From positions 806,001 to 870,000 of the forward strand of contig MCFL01000001.1 in assembly GCA_002102555.1 (NCBI GenBank): a stretch of DNA of 64,000 bases, given 5' to 3'. The DNA is from Catenaria anguillulae PL171. Its lineage: Eukaryota; Blastocladiomycota; Blastocladiomycetes; Blastocladiales; Catenariaceae. Positions within the stretch are counted from its first letter, which is position 1; the number at the start of each line of letters is the position of its first letter. The notes under the pieces are model-generated. The model did not search any database and had not been told where the DNA came from. It saw nothing but the letters and a program-made list of their open reading frames with translations. Shown here in pieces: positions 1 to 9,859 of this stretch. The translations under genes were made by a program, and so were the position numbers.

Positions 1-1453
1 CTTGATGAAACCGCGGGGTAAAGAGCGGGTATGCGCGGTGCACGAGCTTGATACTTGCTTGCGCGAGGCGCGCGTGCATGTCGCGCGTGTACCCGTACTT
101 TGCGCGCAACTGGTTCATGGCAGACTGCACTAGGGCTATGGGCTTTGCGTGTTCGGAAATGGGAAGTTGCTTGCGCATGGCGTATAGCTGGTTCTCGGTT
201 TCGAGCGCCAGATACAGCCACCCGAGCAGCCGCCAAATGAGCCAGTCTCCAATGGTCGAGTCGTAGTGCGCGTCGGCAGGGAACATTGATGCGAGATCGC
301 CCGGGGTCAGGTGTTGGCCCATATCGAGACGAGTCCCGAGGTCTTCGGATTGCCAGATGCCTGGCGCAGACGTGATGCCTTGAACATAGCGGTGCCAAAG
401 ATCGCGGGCAAGCGGGTCAGACCGCAGGTATTCGCTGATGGCGTTGGACACGATGGAAAATGGTTGCAGAGGACCCAGCCGGTGGTGGTTCCACCACAGG
501 TCGATGATTTCGGCATGTTGGTGCGGAAGTTGCAGGAAATCGGGCAGCCCGTTAAAGTCGACGGGGACTTGACGGCGCGGCGGTGGGGTAGGGTAGGTCG
601 AGAAGAAGGTCAAGTAGTTGAGCAGAGCCGGGTTGCCTGCAATCTTGATGCGAGTGGAAGACACTTGTTTGAGCGCAGCAAGCAGGTCCGGCCACGACGT
701 TGACGAGATTGCACCAGGACCTGCAGTTTCGAGCATGGGCCACACAGATGGGTGATGGCGCGACCCTGCGGGAGGCGTTGGTGACGATGCCGTCGAGAAA
801 AAGTCGGACGAGATGGCACTGGCGAGTGCGCCAAGGCATGCAATCAGATCGTCCGTGTCGCTGCCCAAATGGACCTGGACGCCGCCAAGCGCGGGCGATG
901 TGGCGACGGGTGTGAATGCAGGGGATCCGCTCCCACCGCCGCCGCCCCCAAGAGTCGAGAGCGACGCGCGCGATGACGAGTGAGAGACATGAAATTCGCC
1001 CGATGGTGAAGGTGTGTGGCCCAACCCGGCACTGCTTCCGCTTGTCCTCGACCGCGAATGCAAGTTGGCGCCCGAGCTACTGCCCATCATGGCCCTGATT
1101 CTGCGCACCAAAGCAGCAATGTTGCGCACTGCGTCCAAACTCAAAACCTGCGGTGGACCCAGCTTGGTGACGGACGTGGGCACGGTTGCAGTGTCGAACT
1201 GGTAAATGGAGCCGATCGAGTCACGGTGCGACGCCTTTTTGGCCGCAGCATGGTGCACGTCCGACAACGCCAGCAGCGCCACAGCGGCCTGTGTCAGGAG
1301 GAACTCGGCGGCCGTGGCTTGGGGCTGGTGCAGGCCGGCGCCGGCTTTCCATGAGCGCAGGGCAACGACGAGGTCGCACAGGAGCGTGAGGGAGGGCGGC
1401 GGGGTGGCGGCCTTGCGCACAGCGTCGTCGAGCGGGTGTGGCAGCAGCGGCAT
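1..1453 (-). CDS. Unrecognised protein, 3' end outside the window
   Basis: A continuous minus-strand reading frame starts at the ATG at 1451-1453 (MPLLPHPLDD) and runs off the left edge, giving at least 484 residues with no stop. It looks genuinely coding: the protein is rich in helix-forming Leu/Ala segments, with one Ser/Gly-rich low-complexity insert around residues 140-190 that contains six consecutive Gly. The later part is strongly hydrophobic and aromatic (DWLIWRLLGWLYLALE, then LRAKYGYTRDMHARL), which suggests an alpha-helical fold rather than a clear transmembrane protein. I do not recognise the family and assign no function. The frame stays open upstream of the chosen ATG, so a longer N-terminus or an upstream exon is possible. 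No frameshift is seen. Confidence 0.6.
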   Translation of the reverse strand, partial: MPLLPHPLDDAVRKAATPPPSLTLLCDLVVALRSWKAGAGLHQPQATAAEFLLTQAAVALLALSDVHHAAAKKASHRDSIGSIYQFDTATVPTSVTKLGPPQVLSLDAVRNIAALVRRIRAMMGSSSGANLHSRSRTSGSSAGLGHTPSPSGEFHVSHSSSRASLSTLGGGGGGSGSPAFTPVATSPALGGVQVHLGSDTDDLIACLGALASAISSDFFSTASSPTPPAGSRHHPSVWPMLETAGPGAISSTSWPDLLAALKQVSSTRIKIAGNPALLNYLTFFSTYPTPPPRRQVPVDFNGLPDFLQLPHQHAEIIDLWWNHHRLGPLQPFSIVSNAISEYLRSDPLARDLWHRYVQGITSAPGIWQSEDLGTRLDMGQHLTPGDLASMFPADAHYDSTIGDWLIWRLLGWLYLALETENQLYAMRKQLPISEHAKPIALVQSAMNQLRAKYGYTRDMHARLAQASIKLVHRAYPLFTPRFHQ

Positions 1454-2299
1454 GATGCCAGTGAGCGTGTTGGTTGGTTGGTTGATTGTTTGGGTGCGAT
1501 TGGGTTTGGGATGGACGGATGATCCCGGCAGTTTAGCCGGTGGGTATGCGTGCGCCGAGGCCGGGTAGGATGTAGTAGACGGATAGAGGATGCGATTGCA
1601 GTGACTTTTTGGGCAAGTATCCAAGCATCAAGGGTCGAGATTCTACTTACATTCATCGTCGACGTCGACGTCGTCGAAGTCCCGCCAGTCAACAACTGTA
1701 CGTAAATGTGTATGTAAGTACTTAGACTGGACGCCACACCCGCAGCCGTTTATACAGTACTTCGTTTACCATGAGCCATGCCACCGCCATTTGACACACA
1801 CTCTGGCACTGGTACTGGCACTGGCATGCAAGGATCTCGTTGCTTTCTTTGGACACATTAACAGCTCTCTGTAGTGTGACTATCGCGAGTAATTCATGCT
1901 CACAGCGAGCTCGTTGATGATTCGCGCTGCGGACCTCAAGCCGAGGTTTGCTCGTCAACCCGTCCACTTCTCCTTGGCCAAAGGTATGATATGTTGGCTG
2001 CGGACGAACAATTTTGGACATGATACAAGTCGTCAATGCCTGAGGATCTCGGTGCCGCGTTGAGTTGGTGCTCATGCCCCATGTCGAGTTGGGTAGGAAG
2101 GCATTTGCATGGCAAACTGGTCATTGTGTAAGTACATACGAAGATTATCTGAAACTATTGGCACTCTGGAGTTGATTCGACGATCGAGACAAGCTGAGAG
2201 AATGTACGTCATCAGGAGGAGTGTTAGTCTCGGTCGTCATCCTGCATTCTGCTGCACTCGCCAAAGCGAGCGGGAGGAGACATGCGTACGTACAGACCT
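1454..2299. other. Intergenic, no gene seen
   Basis: This is the upstream region of the partial gene and the 3' side of mL40. Small simple repeats occur (GTCGAC-type near 1657-1675 and CTGGCACTGGTACTGG near 1803). No coding frame has convincing protein character, and no RNA gene is seen. Confidence 0.5.
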
Positions 2300-2854
2300 T
2301 TACTTCTTGCCACCCTTTCCCTTGGCCCGCTTGCCGCCCTTGTTTACCGCCTCCACAGCCTCTCCACTGGCCTCGACCTTGGCAATCCGGTAATCCCACG
2401 CAGGCTTTCCGGGCGTCTCGGTCGGCGCCTTCAACAACCTTGGGAAGTACATGTCCTCGCCCTCCTTACTCAGAGCCGTCTCAAACCGCTTGGCATCCAC
2501 CTTCTCCAGCTCGAGCATGGCCTCACGCATCCGGTTGTACTTTGCCACCCGATCCTTGTGCAGGGCCTCTTGCTCCTGCCGCACACTCACTCGCCACGCC
2601 CGCTCAATCAAGTCGTGCTGGTCGACCTGGGCCTCGGTCGGAGGTGCGGCGGGCGTCGAGTGCGGGGCGAGCAGGTACTCCTTGAGCAGTGGGTAGCGCG
2701 AGTCGCCGCCAATGGCCGTCGAGCCCTTCTTTGCGGCCGACCGCGACGTGGACGGAGCGCCTGCGCCAGGGGCAGCACGAAGCAGGTGGGCACGTGCAGA
2801 CGCAGTAGAGCGCAGGGTGCGCAGGCAGGTGGCGAAGGGACTGGTTGCGTTCAT
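2300..2854 (-). CDS. Mitochondrial large ribosomal subunit protein mL40-like
   Basis: A single exon encodes about 184 residues. I chose the ATG at 2852-2854 because it begins an Arg/Ser/Ala-rich presequence (TCLRTLRSTASARAHLLRAA) typical of mitochondrial import. The frame also opens further upstream, to 2941. The body carries YPLLKEYLLAP, then HDLIERAWRVSVRQEQEAL and a charged helix, which resembles the mL40/yeast Mrpl28 family (start of the domain, then an H-x-x-I-E-R-A-W-like block). The C-terminus is a Lys/Gly-rich tail (GGKRAKGKGGKK). The likely role is a structural protein of the mitochondrial large subunit. It lies divergently, 276 bp from ATE1, so the two may share a promoter region. 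The family call rests on motif memory and not on a search. Confidence 0.6.
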   Translation of the reverse strand: MNATSPFATCLRTLRSTASARAHLLRAAPGAGAPSTSRSAAKKGSTAIGGDSRYPLLKEYLLAPHSTPAAPPTEAQVDQHDLIERAWRVSVRQEQEALHKDRVAKYNRMREAMLELEKVDAKRFETALSKEGEDMYFPRLLKAPTETPGKPAWDYRIAKVEASGEAVEAVNKGGKRAKGKGGKK

Positions 2855-3130
2855 TGTGTCATTGATTGGTGTTGGCTTTGGCTCTGGCTTTGGATGAGTG
2901 CGCACAACACTGCTAAAGCTGTCGATCGATGGACGAGCCATCTCCCAACTGCAAACTGCATCTGGCCGAATCGCATCGGCGGCCCGGTCTCATCCTTGCC
3001 GATCGATCGGTTGAGTCTCCATTCACCACCCGCAAAAGAAAAGTCATCCAACCGGGCCCACATGCACGTCGGACAAGAAAAAGAAGAGCAAATTCTATCG
3101 AAAACCGAAAGGCATTGCACAAAGCACACT
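2855..3130. promoter_or_regulatory. Divergent promoter region, mL40 / ATE1
   Basis: A 276-bp gap separates two divergently transcribed starts and must hold both promoters. No distinct TATA box or known operator stands out. Confidence 0.4.
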
Positions 3131-4837
3131 ATGCAAAACCCAACACTCCTTTCGCCGCTCGACTTTGACGCCCACCCATGTGGCTACTGCGGCTCAAAGT
3201 CCAACCCTGCGTTGGCCGGCACCGACCGCGACACATCACACACGTACGGCGCGTGGGCCCACCAACTCAACCCAGCCGACTACCGTGCGCTCATGGACCG
3301 CGGGTGGCGCCGGTCGGGCGCCTACTTGTACAAACCGCACATGTCTCTCACGTGTTGCCCGCAGTACACAATTCGCCTGCCCGTGCTCGCGTTCAAGCCC
3401 AGCAAGCAGCATCGGCAGGTCGTCAACAAGGTCAAGCGGTACATTGGTGGGAAATGGGTACCACCATCTGAAACTGAGGCCGATGCCAAGGAAGGCGCCG
3501 GTGAACTTGATATTCATGATGGTGGTGGCGGAGATTGGGAGGATATGGGCTTGGTCGAGCCATCACCGTCGTCGAGGCTGGAAAAAGTCTTGAGCAAAGA
3601 GGTGGCAGTACCAGCATCACCCACCAATCCGGCACCGGCCAGTGAGGGCGACGTGTCAGTCGCGGAACCCACCAAGTCTTCGGAGCCATGGGTCAAGCCC
3701 ACGCACAAGCGGAAAAACGCACCCTTCAACCTGCGTGAGGTCATTACCGAGCTCGTCTCGAGCACTTCAGGTAAACATGTCCTTCATGTATGTATGATGT
3801 TTCTTGTCCAACACTTCGAAGTGTGCTTCCGCTGACGCTGTTTGCCCCCCTTGCGCCAGACCACGCTTGAACTCGCGTCCAACACGCCAGCCAAGTTTGC
3901 ACTTTACGACAAGTACCAAACGACCATCCACCGCGACGCAAAGGGGAAAAACACGTCCAAATCCTTTGCCCGCTTCCTCGTTGATTCCCCACTCAACGCC
4001 TTCCGTACCTCATGTGCTTTGATTGACCGATCGGCGTCGCCTGTGGCCAACGGTCGCCGCCAGCGTGGATCGGCTCTCAAGAAGCAGCCGCGGTTTGGGT
4101 CGTTTCACCTGTGCTACTACCTCGACGACCGGCTCGTTGGCGTGTCCGTGATTGACATTGTCCCTGGATGCGTGTCGAGCGTCTACTTTTTTTACGATCC
4201 CGACATTGGATGGCTTGGGTTGGGCAAGTTGAGTGCCATGGTCGAAATGGTGTTGGCATTGGAGGAGGCAGAAAGGGAGCGGCAACAAGCAATGGGCGAG
4301 ACCGAGTGGTGGCTGTACATGGGGTACTATGTTCCAGCGTACGTTCATCTTTTTTGTTCACCTTTGTTTCTTCTTCTTCTTCGATACGATTGTACATGCA
4401 TATGCTCACGCGTTCGGAAGCCATACAGATGCACAAAGATGATTTACAAGGCACAGTTCAAGCCCTCCGAGCTCATGGATCCTGTCAATTACCGTTTTTA
4501 CACAATCGATGCCGACCTGACTGCTCGGCTCAACGCCTCTGATCGCGGATTCGCGCGATTTGACCCATCCGTGCCATTGTCCGTGACCCGCGACCAGGTT
4601 CCCGACACAGCAATGGATCGCGAGGTGTCCGAAGAGGAGCGGGATACGTTGCTTGTGTTGGTGCAAGGAAGGGCAATGCCCATGGGTGTGCTGCGTGCGG
4701 CCATCTTGAGTGGACGCGAGCAAAACGGAGATGAGGATGACGACGAGGATGATATGGTGACCGAGATGAACAAGGCAGTGACGTGTGCAAAGAAGATGGA
4801 CAAGGATACGGCAAAGAGGATTGTGTTTACCATTTGA
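3131..4837 (+). CDS. ATE1: Arginyl-tRNA--protein transferase (N-degron pathway)
   Basis: This enzyme transfers Arg from Arg-tRNA to N-terminal Asp/Glu of proteins, marking them for Arg/N-degron proteolysis. Three exons fit: 3131-3787, 3860-4338 and 4429-4837, giving 514 residues. The N-terminal domain has the expected Cys cluster (HPCGYCGSK near residue 15, LTCCPQY near residue 75). The C-terminal catalytic domain shows KFALYDKYQ, SVYFFYDPD, YMGYYV and, after splicing, ACTKMIYKAQFKPSEL, all typical of ATE1. Intron 1 could use a donor at 3771 (GTAAAC) or 3788 (GTATGT). Only the second keeps phase with the sole usable acceptor, CAG at 3857-3859. Intron 2 is 90 nt with no in-frame stop, so retention would insert 30 residues. 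A GAU/GAG-rich acidic stretch lies near the C-terminus. Confidence 0.92.
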
Positions 4838-5066
4838 TTTTTTTTTGCCTGGATTTTGTCGTGTGCAGACTAATTGTGAGCTGTCGAGAATAAATGCTTT
4901 TGTGGCCAGCCGACTTGGCCGACACGGCCGACGTGTCAACTGATATTAATACAATGCATACAGCGGCGTCACTATGTCCTGTGTGCGCCAAGAGGATAAA
5001 TAAGTTCATGGCCTCAACCAACCCAGCAACAGATTATTTACCATGCACTTTCCGCAGCCATAGAAC

Positions 5067-6989
5067 ATGACGTCCATCAACACGCCACGCTCTATCGCCG
5101 TTGCCGGCCGACCCGAGGTCAACTACACGCTGTGTTCCGTGACGGCGAGCTTGGTTGACTCGAGCGTCTATGTCTTTGGTGGCAAGTCAACCGCAAGCGA
5201 TTCAACTTCTCCAGTGGCCGCGTTGCCCACGCAACCGTATCGATTGACCAATGCGCTATTCAAACTTGATCTCGGCGATTTGCTCGCTCAGCGAGGTGCG
5301 CCGGCTAACGCATGCGAGCCATTGTCGTGGCGACTCCTCAACTCCGACGCAGCGACTGCGAAGGATGTGCCATGGCCGTCACCGCGAAGTGTTCATGGCG
5401 CGGCGTACTGGCCATCGACAAACGAAATCTTGGTTCACGGCGGATTCGGCTTGGTCGTCAAGGATCCTACCACTGTGAAGCCAACTGCGGCGACAAGCGA
5501 CTTGGACGAAGCCCAGTTGCTGGGGGACCTGTGGGCATTTAACCCGCTCAAATCCACCTGGCGCAAGCTCAATGTGCAAACCGATGCGCTTTCGGATCAT
5601 ACCATCACCGTCGACGCACGGCGAAACCTCCTGGTGGCCGTTGGCGGCGCATCCTCAGTTGCTGGCGATCTCATCTTGCCCTCACTCATCACGGCCGTTG
5701 ACCTGCATGCCCACGAGCCCAACACGGAAACTGCAGCATCATCCGAGAGTAGCGTGGCGCAAGTTTACCTTCAACACTATCCAAAAGCATTCCGCCGCCG
5801 GAGGCATACCGCCGCGTACACGAGCGAAGGCCTGATTGTTGTTGGTGGCCGTGACGAGCGCTTCGTTACCCAGCCACCGCTTCTGCTCAAGATATCCCAG
5901 GTTGTGCAAGCGAAAGCGCGCCACCTCAACCATGCCGGTGGCCGTGGGATCACCATCTCAGCATTCGAAATGGCGTCCTTTGATGCCCTCTTGCACCAAC
6001 TCGCGCCGGACCAACTCGGCGCAGAGAATGCCAGAACATACGCGAACCACTCCACGTCTGGATTCCCGCGTGTCGTTCAGCTGCCGGCACCCCACTCGGC
6101 CGTTCTCGTCTTGTCGTTTCCAACGGTGGATGGCGGGCAATGGACGCACGCTACCGTGTACGATATGGCGTCTGGAGCCGTCGTCCCCGGGATCGAGCCC
6201 GTCAAGCTTGCAGGCGGGCCGCACTTTGCACTGGCATTCAATCAGGCAATTGTGTTTTTGAATCACACGTTTGATAGCGTGACTGTGATTCCCTATTCGC
6301 GGTTTGTGTACTTTCCAACCGATCTCGTCGCGCATCTCGACCGATTGTTGCCTGCGCATCATGCGTTTACAACATCATCGAGCCTTGCGGATGAAATGAT
6401 CGAGGGCCTGAAGCTGGGTGACGGACCAGAAGATGCGCCAAAAAACCTTTCAACCGAATCACCAGACTCGCAATCGGGCGAATGTCTGCCGGCCCTCGCC
6501 CACATTGAATGCCCCACAACCTCGTTGCCAACGTCCCCCTCGTCCCGCATCGCAATCTACCCTCGCCTCCTCATCCACATCCCTCACCTGCAATCTGCGC
6601 TCGACTCGCGGACTGCCTCGACCGAATCCACCACGCGCCTGGTGCGTGTCCCCGAACCACTGCCCATTGTGCAAGCCGTTCTCGCGTACGGGTACGCGCG
6701 CCACTTATGCTTGGGTGCAAACGAATGGACCACGCTAGCAGGCGTGTACCGACTTGCGCACATGTGGTGTGTGCACGGATTGCAGGTCGAGTGTTGCAAG
6801 TGGGTGTTGGCGCGGGTCGAGGGCCAGGGTCCGAGGTTGGCGTTTCACCAAGACGCCGAGGATGAGGAGGCTGCAGTCACGAGGGTATGGGACGAGGCGC
6901 ATTTGGTTGCGGATCAGGATATGATTCATGTGCTCGAGTATGCGTTTCGGGTGTGGGGCGTCGAGTGGGATGAGAAGGTAGGTGGGTAA
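5067..6989 (+). CDS. Kelch-repeat protein with C-terminal BTB-like region
   Basis: One uninterrupted exon encodes 640 residues from ATG 5067. Residues about 15-330 contain kelch-type beta-propeller blades: SSVYVFGGK, NEILVHGGFG, GDLWAFNPLKSTWRKL, NLLVAVGGAS, RRHTAAYTSEGLIVVGGRD. After a Ser/Pro-rich linker (about 430-490), residues about 490-610 read like a degenerate BTB domain: RLLIHIPHLQSAL, then VRVPEPLPIVQAVLAYGY, then a LAGVYRLAHMWCVHGLQ helix. In homologous architectures the BTB part dimerises or binds CUL3 and the kelch propeller binds a partner. That function is inferred here, and the BTB core looks divergent. There is no signal peptide or membrane segment. The gene follows ATE1 on the same strand with a 229-bp gap. 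Confidence 0.7.
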   Translation: MTSINTPRSIAVAGRPEVNYTLCSVTASLVDSSVYVFGGKSTASDSTSPVAALPTQPYRLTNALFKLDLGDLLAQRGAPANACEPLSWRLLNSDAATAKDVPWPSPRSVHGAAYWPSTNEILVHGGFGLVVKDPTTVKPTAATSDLDEAQLLGDLWAFNPLKSTWRKLNVQTDALSDHTITVDARRNLLVAVGGASSVAGDLILPSLITAVDLHAHEPNTETAASSESSVAQVYLQHYPKAFRRRRHTAAYTSEGLIVVGGRDERFVTQPPLLLKISQVVQAKARHLNHAGGRGITISAFEMASFDALLHQLAPDQLGAENARTYANHSTSGFPRVVQLPAPHSAVLVLSFPTVDGGQWTHATVYDMASGAVVPGIEPVKLAGGPHFALAFNQAIVFLNHTFDSVTVIPYSRFVYFPTDLVAHLDRLLPAHHAFTTSSSLADEMIEGLKLGDGPEDAPKNLSTESPDSQSGECLPALAHIECPTTSLPTSPSSRIAIYPRLLIHIPHLQSALDSRTASTESTTRLVRVPEPLPIVQAVLAYGYARHLCLGANEWTTLAGVYRLAHMWCVHGLQVECCKWVLARVEGQGPRLAFHQDAEDEEAAVTRVWDEAHLVADQDMIHVLEYAFRVWGVEWDEKVGG

Positions 6990-7634
6990 AGTGCAGTTGA
7001 ACTTGTACTGTTGCAATATCCTGAATTCATTCTCTTGATTCATCTCATGTGCCGCTCCTCATCTGTGCGTGGGAACTGGTACGAGACGTGTGGACATTCG
7101 TTCTCTCGGACATGGTGAATCAAGGTAAACGGGATAAGACAGTACGACCGAGAAAGGCGGTTCCACTGGAGTCCACAGGCAACGGCATATGTATCTATTG
7201 CGACAGCCGTGGCAGGTCCGCATCCAACATGTACTTGGCGGAGGAACGGGCGTTCGCCAGTTGGTGGGACAATTGATGACTTGCAACATTTGGCCGCCAA
7301 GGCCACCGAGGTTTGTGAACATATGGAGCTTCAATCAACGTTTGGTCTGCGAAGGCTGAGTCACCCTATCCACGTCGTCAGCGCAAAGGGTTGAGGGGAC
7401 GGCAGCTTAATTCCAGCTGGCGAATGGATGATGACACCGTGTGAGAGTGTTCCCCTCCGACATCAGAAATCACGTCGTACGTCCATGTCCACTGGCTGCA
7501 ATGGTCCAAGAGACAAGAGACGTTTACCGCGGCCGACACTTGCAATTGAAGATTGAAAAGCATTTAGATGACCGAAACCCAATGCAACTCGATGCAACTC
7601 TGCTCTCACCGACGCCAACGCCAAACCTGAAACC
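6990..7634. other. Intergenic, promoter of CDP-DAG synthase
   Basis: This 645-bp gap separates two plus-strand genes. It has short open frames only, none with protein-like composition, and no RNA gene is recognised. Confidence 0.45.
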
Positions 7635-9304
7635 ATGACCACCCACGACACCTCGTCAGCGACCGACCAGCAGCAGCCGCTCCGCCGCCGCACACGCACT
7701 GCCGGGTCTCCACACTCTGGCTCCCCGACTCGCCGGTCCCCACGCCCAGAAGGCCGCCTGCCCATCATCGAGCAGCTCCGCCAGCAGGCCGCCCGCGGCG
7801 ACCCAGCGACCTCGGGCACGTCGTCGGCCACATCGGGCGAAGACGACTCGGAATGGCAAACGGACGCGCGGTCTGGCGGCGAAGAAGCAGACAACGAGCA
7901 CGAAACACCCAAAGTCCAGCTGCTCGCGACCCAGCCCATGGGCCAAAAATGGCGCAACTGGTGGGTCCGGTTCGTATGGACCATGGTCATGGTTGCGGCG
8001 TTCCTCATGATCTTGCTCGCCGGCCACGCTTGGGTCATTCTTTTGGTGGTGGTGCTGCAATTGGCCGTGTTCAAGGAGGTGATTCAAATCGCTCATGTTC
8101 CCAGTAAGGAGCGCAAGTTGCCATGGTTCCGACTCATCAACTGGTACTTTCTCACCGCAACCAACTACTACCTGTACGGCGAGTCGCTGTTGCAGCACTT
8201 TGCGCACTTGATTCCCCGCGTGCTCCTTCCGTTTGCCACGCATCATCGATTTATTTCTTTCATGCTGTACTGCGTCGGCATTGTCGGGTTTGTGCTCAAC
8301 CTCAAGAAGGGATTCTACAAGTTCCAGTTTGCACAGTTTGCATGGACGCACATGACACTGTTACTGGTTGTGGTGCAATCGCATGCCATCATCAACAACA
8401 TTTTCGAAGGCATGATTTGGTTCTTCTTGCCCGCATCGCTCGTCATCACCAATGATGTCTTTGCCTACGTGTGTGGATTTTTTTGGGGAAAGACGCCGTT
8501 GATCAAGCTGTCGCCAAAGAAGACGTGGGAGGGTTTTGTTGGTGGAGCGATTTGCACCTTGATTTTCGGGTTTGTGGTACGTATGCCATGTCGGATCCGT
8601 CCGCCAAGAGTCACACGCTCCCTGAGCCTGCGCTGACTCGCGATGCGACTTATACCAGGTGTCCTCGTTCTTGATTCAAATCCCATACTTTATTTGCCCC
8701 GTCAAGGATCACCTTGGCGTCAGTTTTTGGTCGAGCCCGACATGCACACCTCACCCCGTCTTTTTACCGAAAACCTACACACTCCCCGCGAGCTTGGTAT
8801 GGCAAATAATGGTTTCTGACCTCACACAATTTCCATCATTCACAAGTTCACTCATGTACTCGTTTTGTCGTCCCCAACTAGCCCATCTTTGCCGGTGCCC
8901 ATATCCGCCTTGCGCCCATGCAACTGCACACGCTCGTCTTTTCCCTGTTCGCCTCCTCCATCGCCCCCTTTGGCGGCTTTTTCGCCTCGGGCGTCAAGCG
9001 CGCATTCAAGATCAAGGATTTCGGCGACACCATCCCCGGCCACGGCGGCGTGACCGACCGGTTCGATTGCCAGTTCATCATGGGCACGTTTTCGTTCATG
9101 TATGTGACCACATTTGTGGGCCGCCTAGGCGCCGCCGATGTGCTCCAGCGGATATTGGTCTTGTCGGCAAACGAGCAGGTCAGGGTGTTTAGGCAATTGG
9201 CCGAGATGTTGGTCGAGAGAGGCGAGTTGCACGAGGATGCGCTCGAGAAGTGCTTGGAGGGGTTGGATGTGTACGGGTCGGCTCCATTGGCTGGGCTCAA
9301 GTAG
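7635..9304 (+). CDS. CDS1: Phosphatidate cytidylyltransferase (CDP-diacylglycerol synthase)
   Basis: The enzyme makes CDP-diacylglycerol from phosphatidic acid and CTP in the ER membrane, the branch point to PI, PS and cardiolipin. Exons 7635-8576, 8659-8796 and 8882-9304 join in phase 0 and give 500 residues. A Ser/Arg-rich cytosolic N-terminus of about 110 residues precedes several hydrophobic spans (for example VMVAAFLMILLAGHAWVILL and FISFMLYCVGIVGFVL). The family signature is present near the C-terminus: SGVKRAFKIKD, GDTIPGHGG, TDRFDCQ. The preceding SLFASSIAPFGGFFA and SPKKTWEGFVGG are also diagnostic. Introns are 82 and 85 nt with GTACGT and GTATGG donors. The frame is intact throughout. 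Confidence 0.95.
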
Positions 9305-9770
9305 GGTTCGGTCCCTGTGGTGTGTGTTGCTGTTGGATTTGTTTATGTACCAGTATGTTTATTCATCACTAGTCTTGGTTCGGTTGCGGTTGCAAAGTTT
9401 CACGGTTTAGGTTGTGCATTTGTGTCGCTTGTTGAGATCCTTGCCTCTGCATCGCCAGGTGTGTGTGGACTTGCGCAGCTGCATTTTGATTTCGTTGTGC
9501 CGAAATGGATTCTCGAGAAACAAAAGGTCACAAATTACCGATTTCGTACCTCCCTCATTCTGTCAGGCGGCACCACACTCGCCTCTGCCGCCGCTCGACA
9601 GACATTGGACGTCATCTCTTGACGAGACGTGAATCTGTCCAAACTGGCGCCAGGCGCAAGCGAGCCTCCAGGGCAGACGAGAGGTTTTGCCTGAACGCAC
9701 GTTCAGCCATTCCGTTTATGCCCCTTGCTGTCCCATCAGCCCGGTCAGTTTTGTATGAGCGAGACAACAC
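9305..9770. other. Intergenic, CDS1 3' region to tRNA
   Basis: This is the 3' untranslated side of CDS1 followed by the flank of the tRNA gene. No coding or RNA feature is recognised before the tRNA. Confidence 0.45.
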
Positions 9771-9843
9771 GGTCCCGTGGCCCAGGGGCTAAGGCGCCTG
9801 ACTACGGATCAGGAGATCGGAGGTTCAAATCCTCCCGGGATCG
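9771..9843 (+). tRNA. tRNA-Arg (anticodon ACG)
   Basis: This 73-nt cloverleaf has an acceptor stem GGTCCCG/CGGGATC with one G-U wobble and discriminator G at 9843. The D arm contains the GGGGCTAAGGC A-box-like block. The anticodon stem CCTGA/TCAGG closes the loop CTACGGA with anticodon ACG. The T arm GGAGG-TTCAAAT-CCTCC contains the B box. The anticodon reads CGN Arg codons after wobble A-to-I editing. No intron is present. A T-rich tract (TTTTC, then TTTT) follows immediately and would serve as the RNA polymerase III terminator. Confidence 0.96.
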
Positions 9844-9859
9844 TTTTCTTCCGTTTTGC
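9844..9859 (+). terminator. Pol III T-tract after tRNA-Arg
   Basis: The sequence directly after the tRNA discriminator is TTTTCTTCCGTTTTGC. A run of four T on the coding strand is the usual pol III stop. Confidence 0.6.

Noticed and set aside
2282-3835. 517-codon plus-strand frame spanning mL40 and ATE1
   Set aside because: The first part is antisense to mL40 and the middle is intergenic. Only the last part, from ATG 3131, is real (ATE1 exon 1).
3771-3859. ATE1 intron 1 using the GTAAAC donor at 3771
   Set aside because: It leaves phase 1 and gives an immediate stop with the only available acceptor; the GTATGT donor at 3788 keeps the frame.
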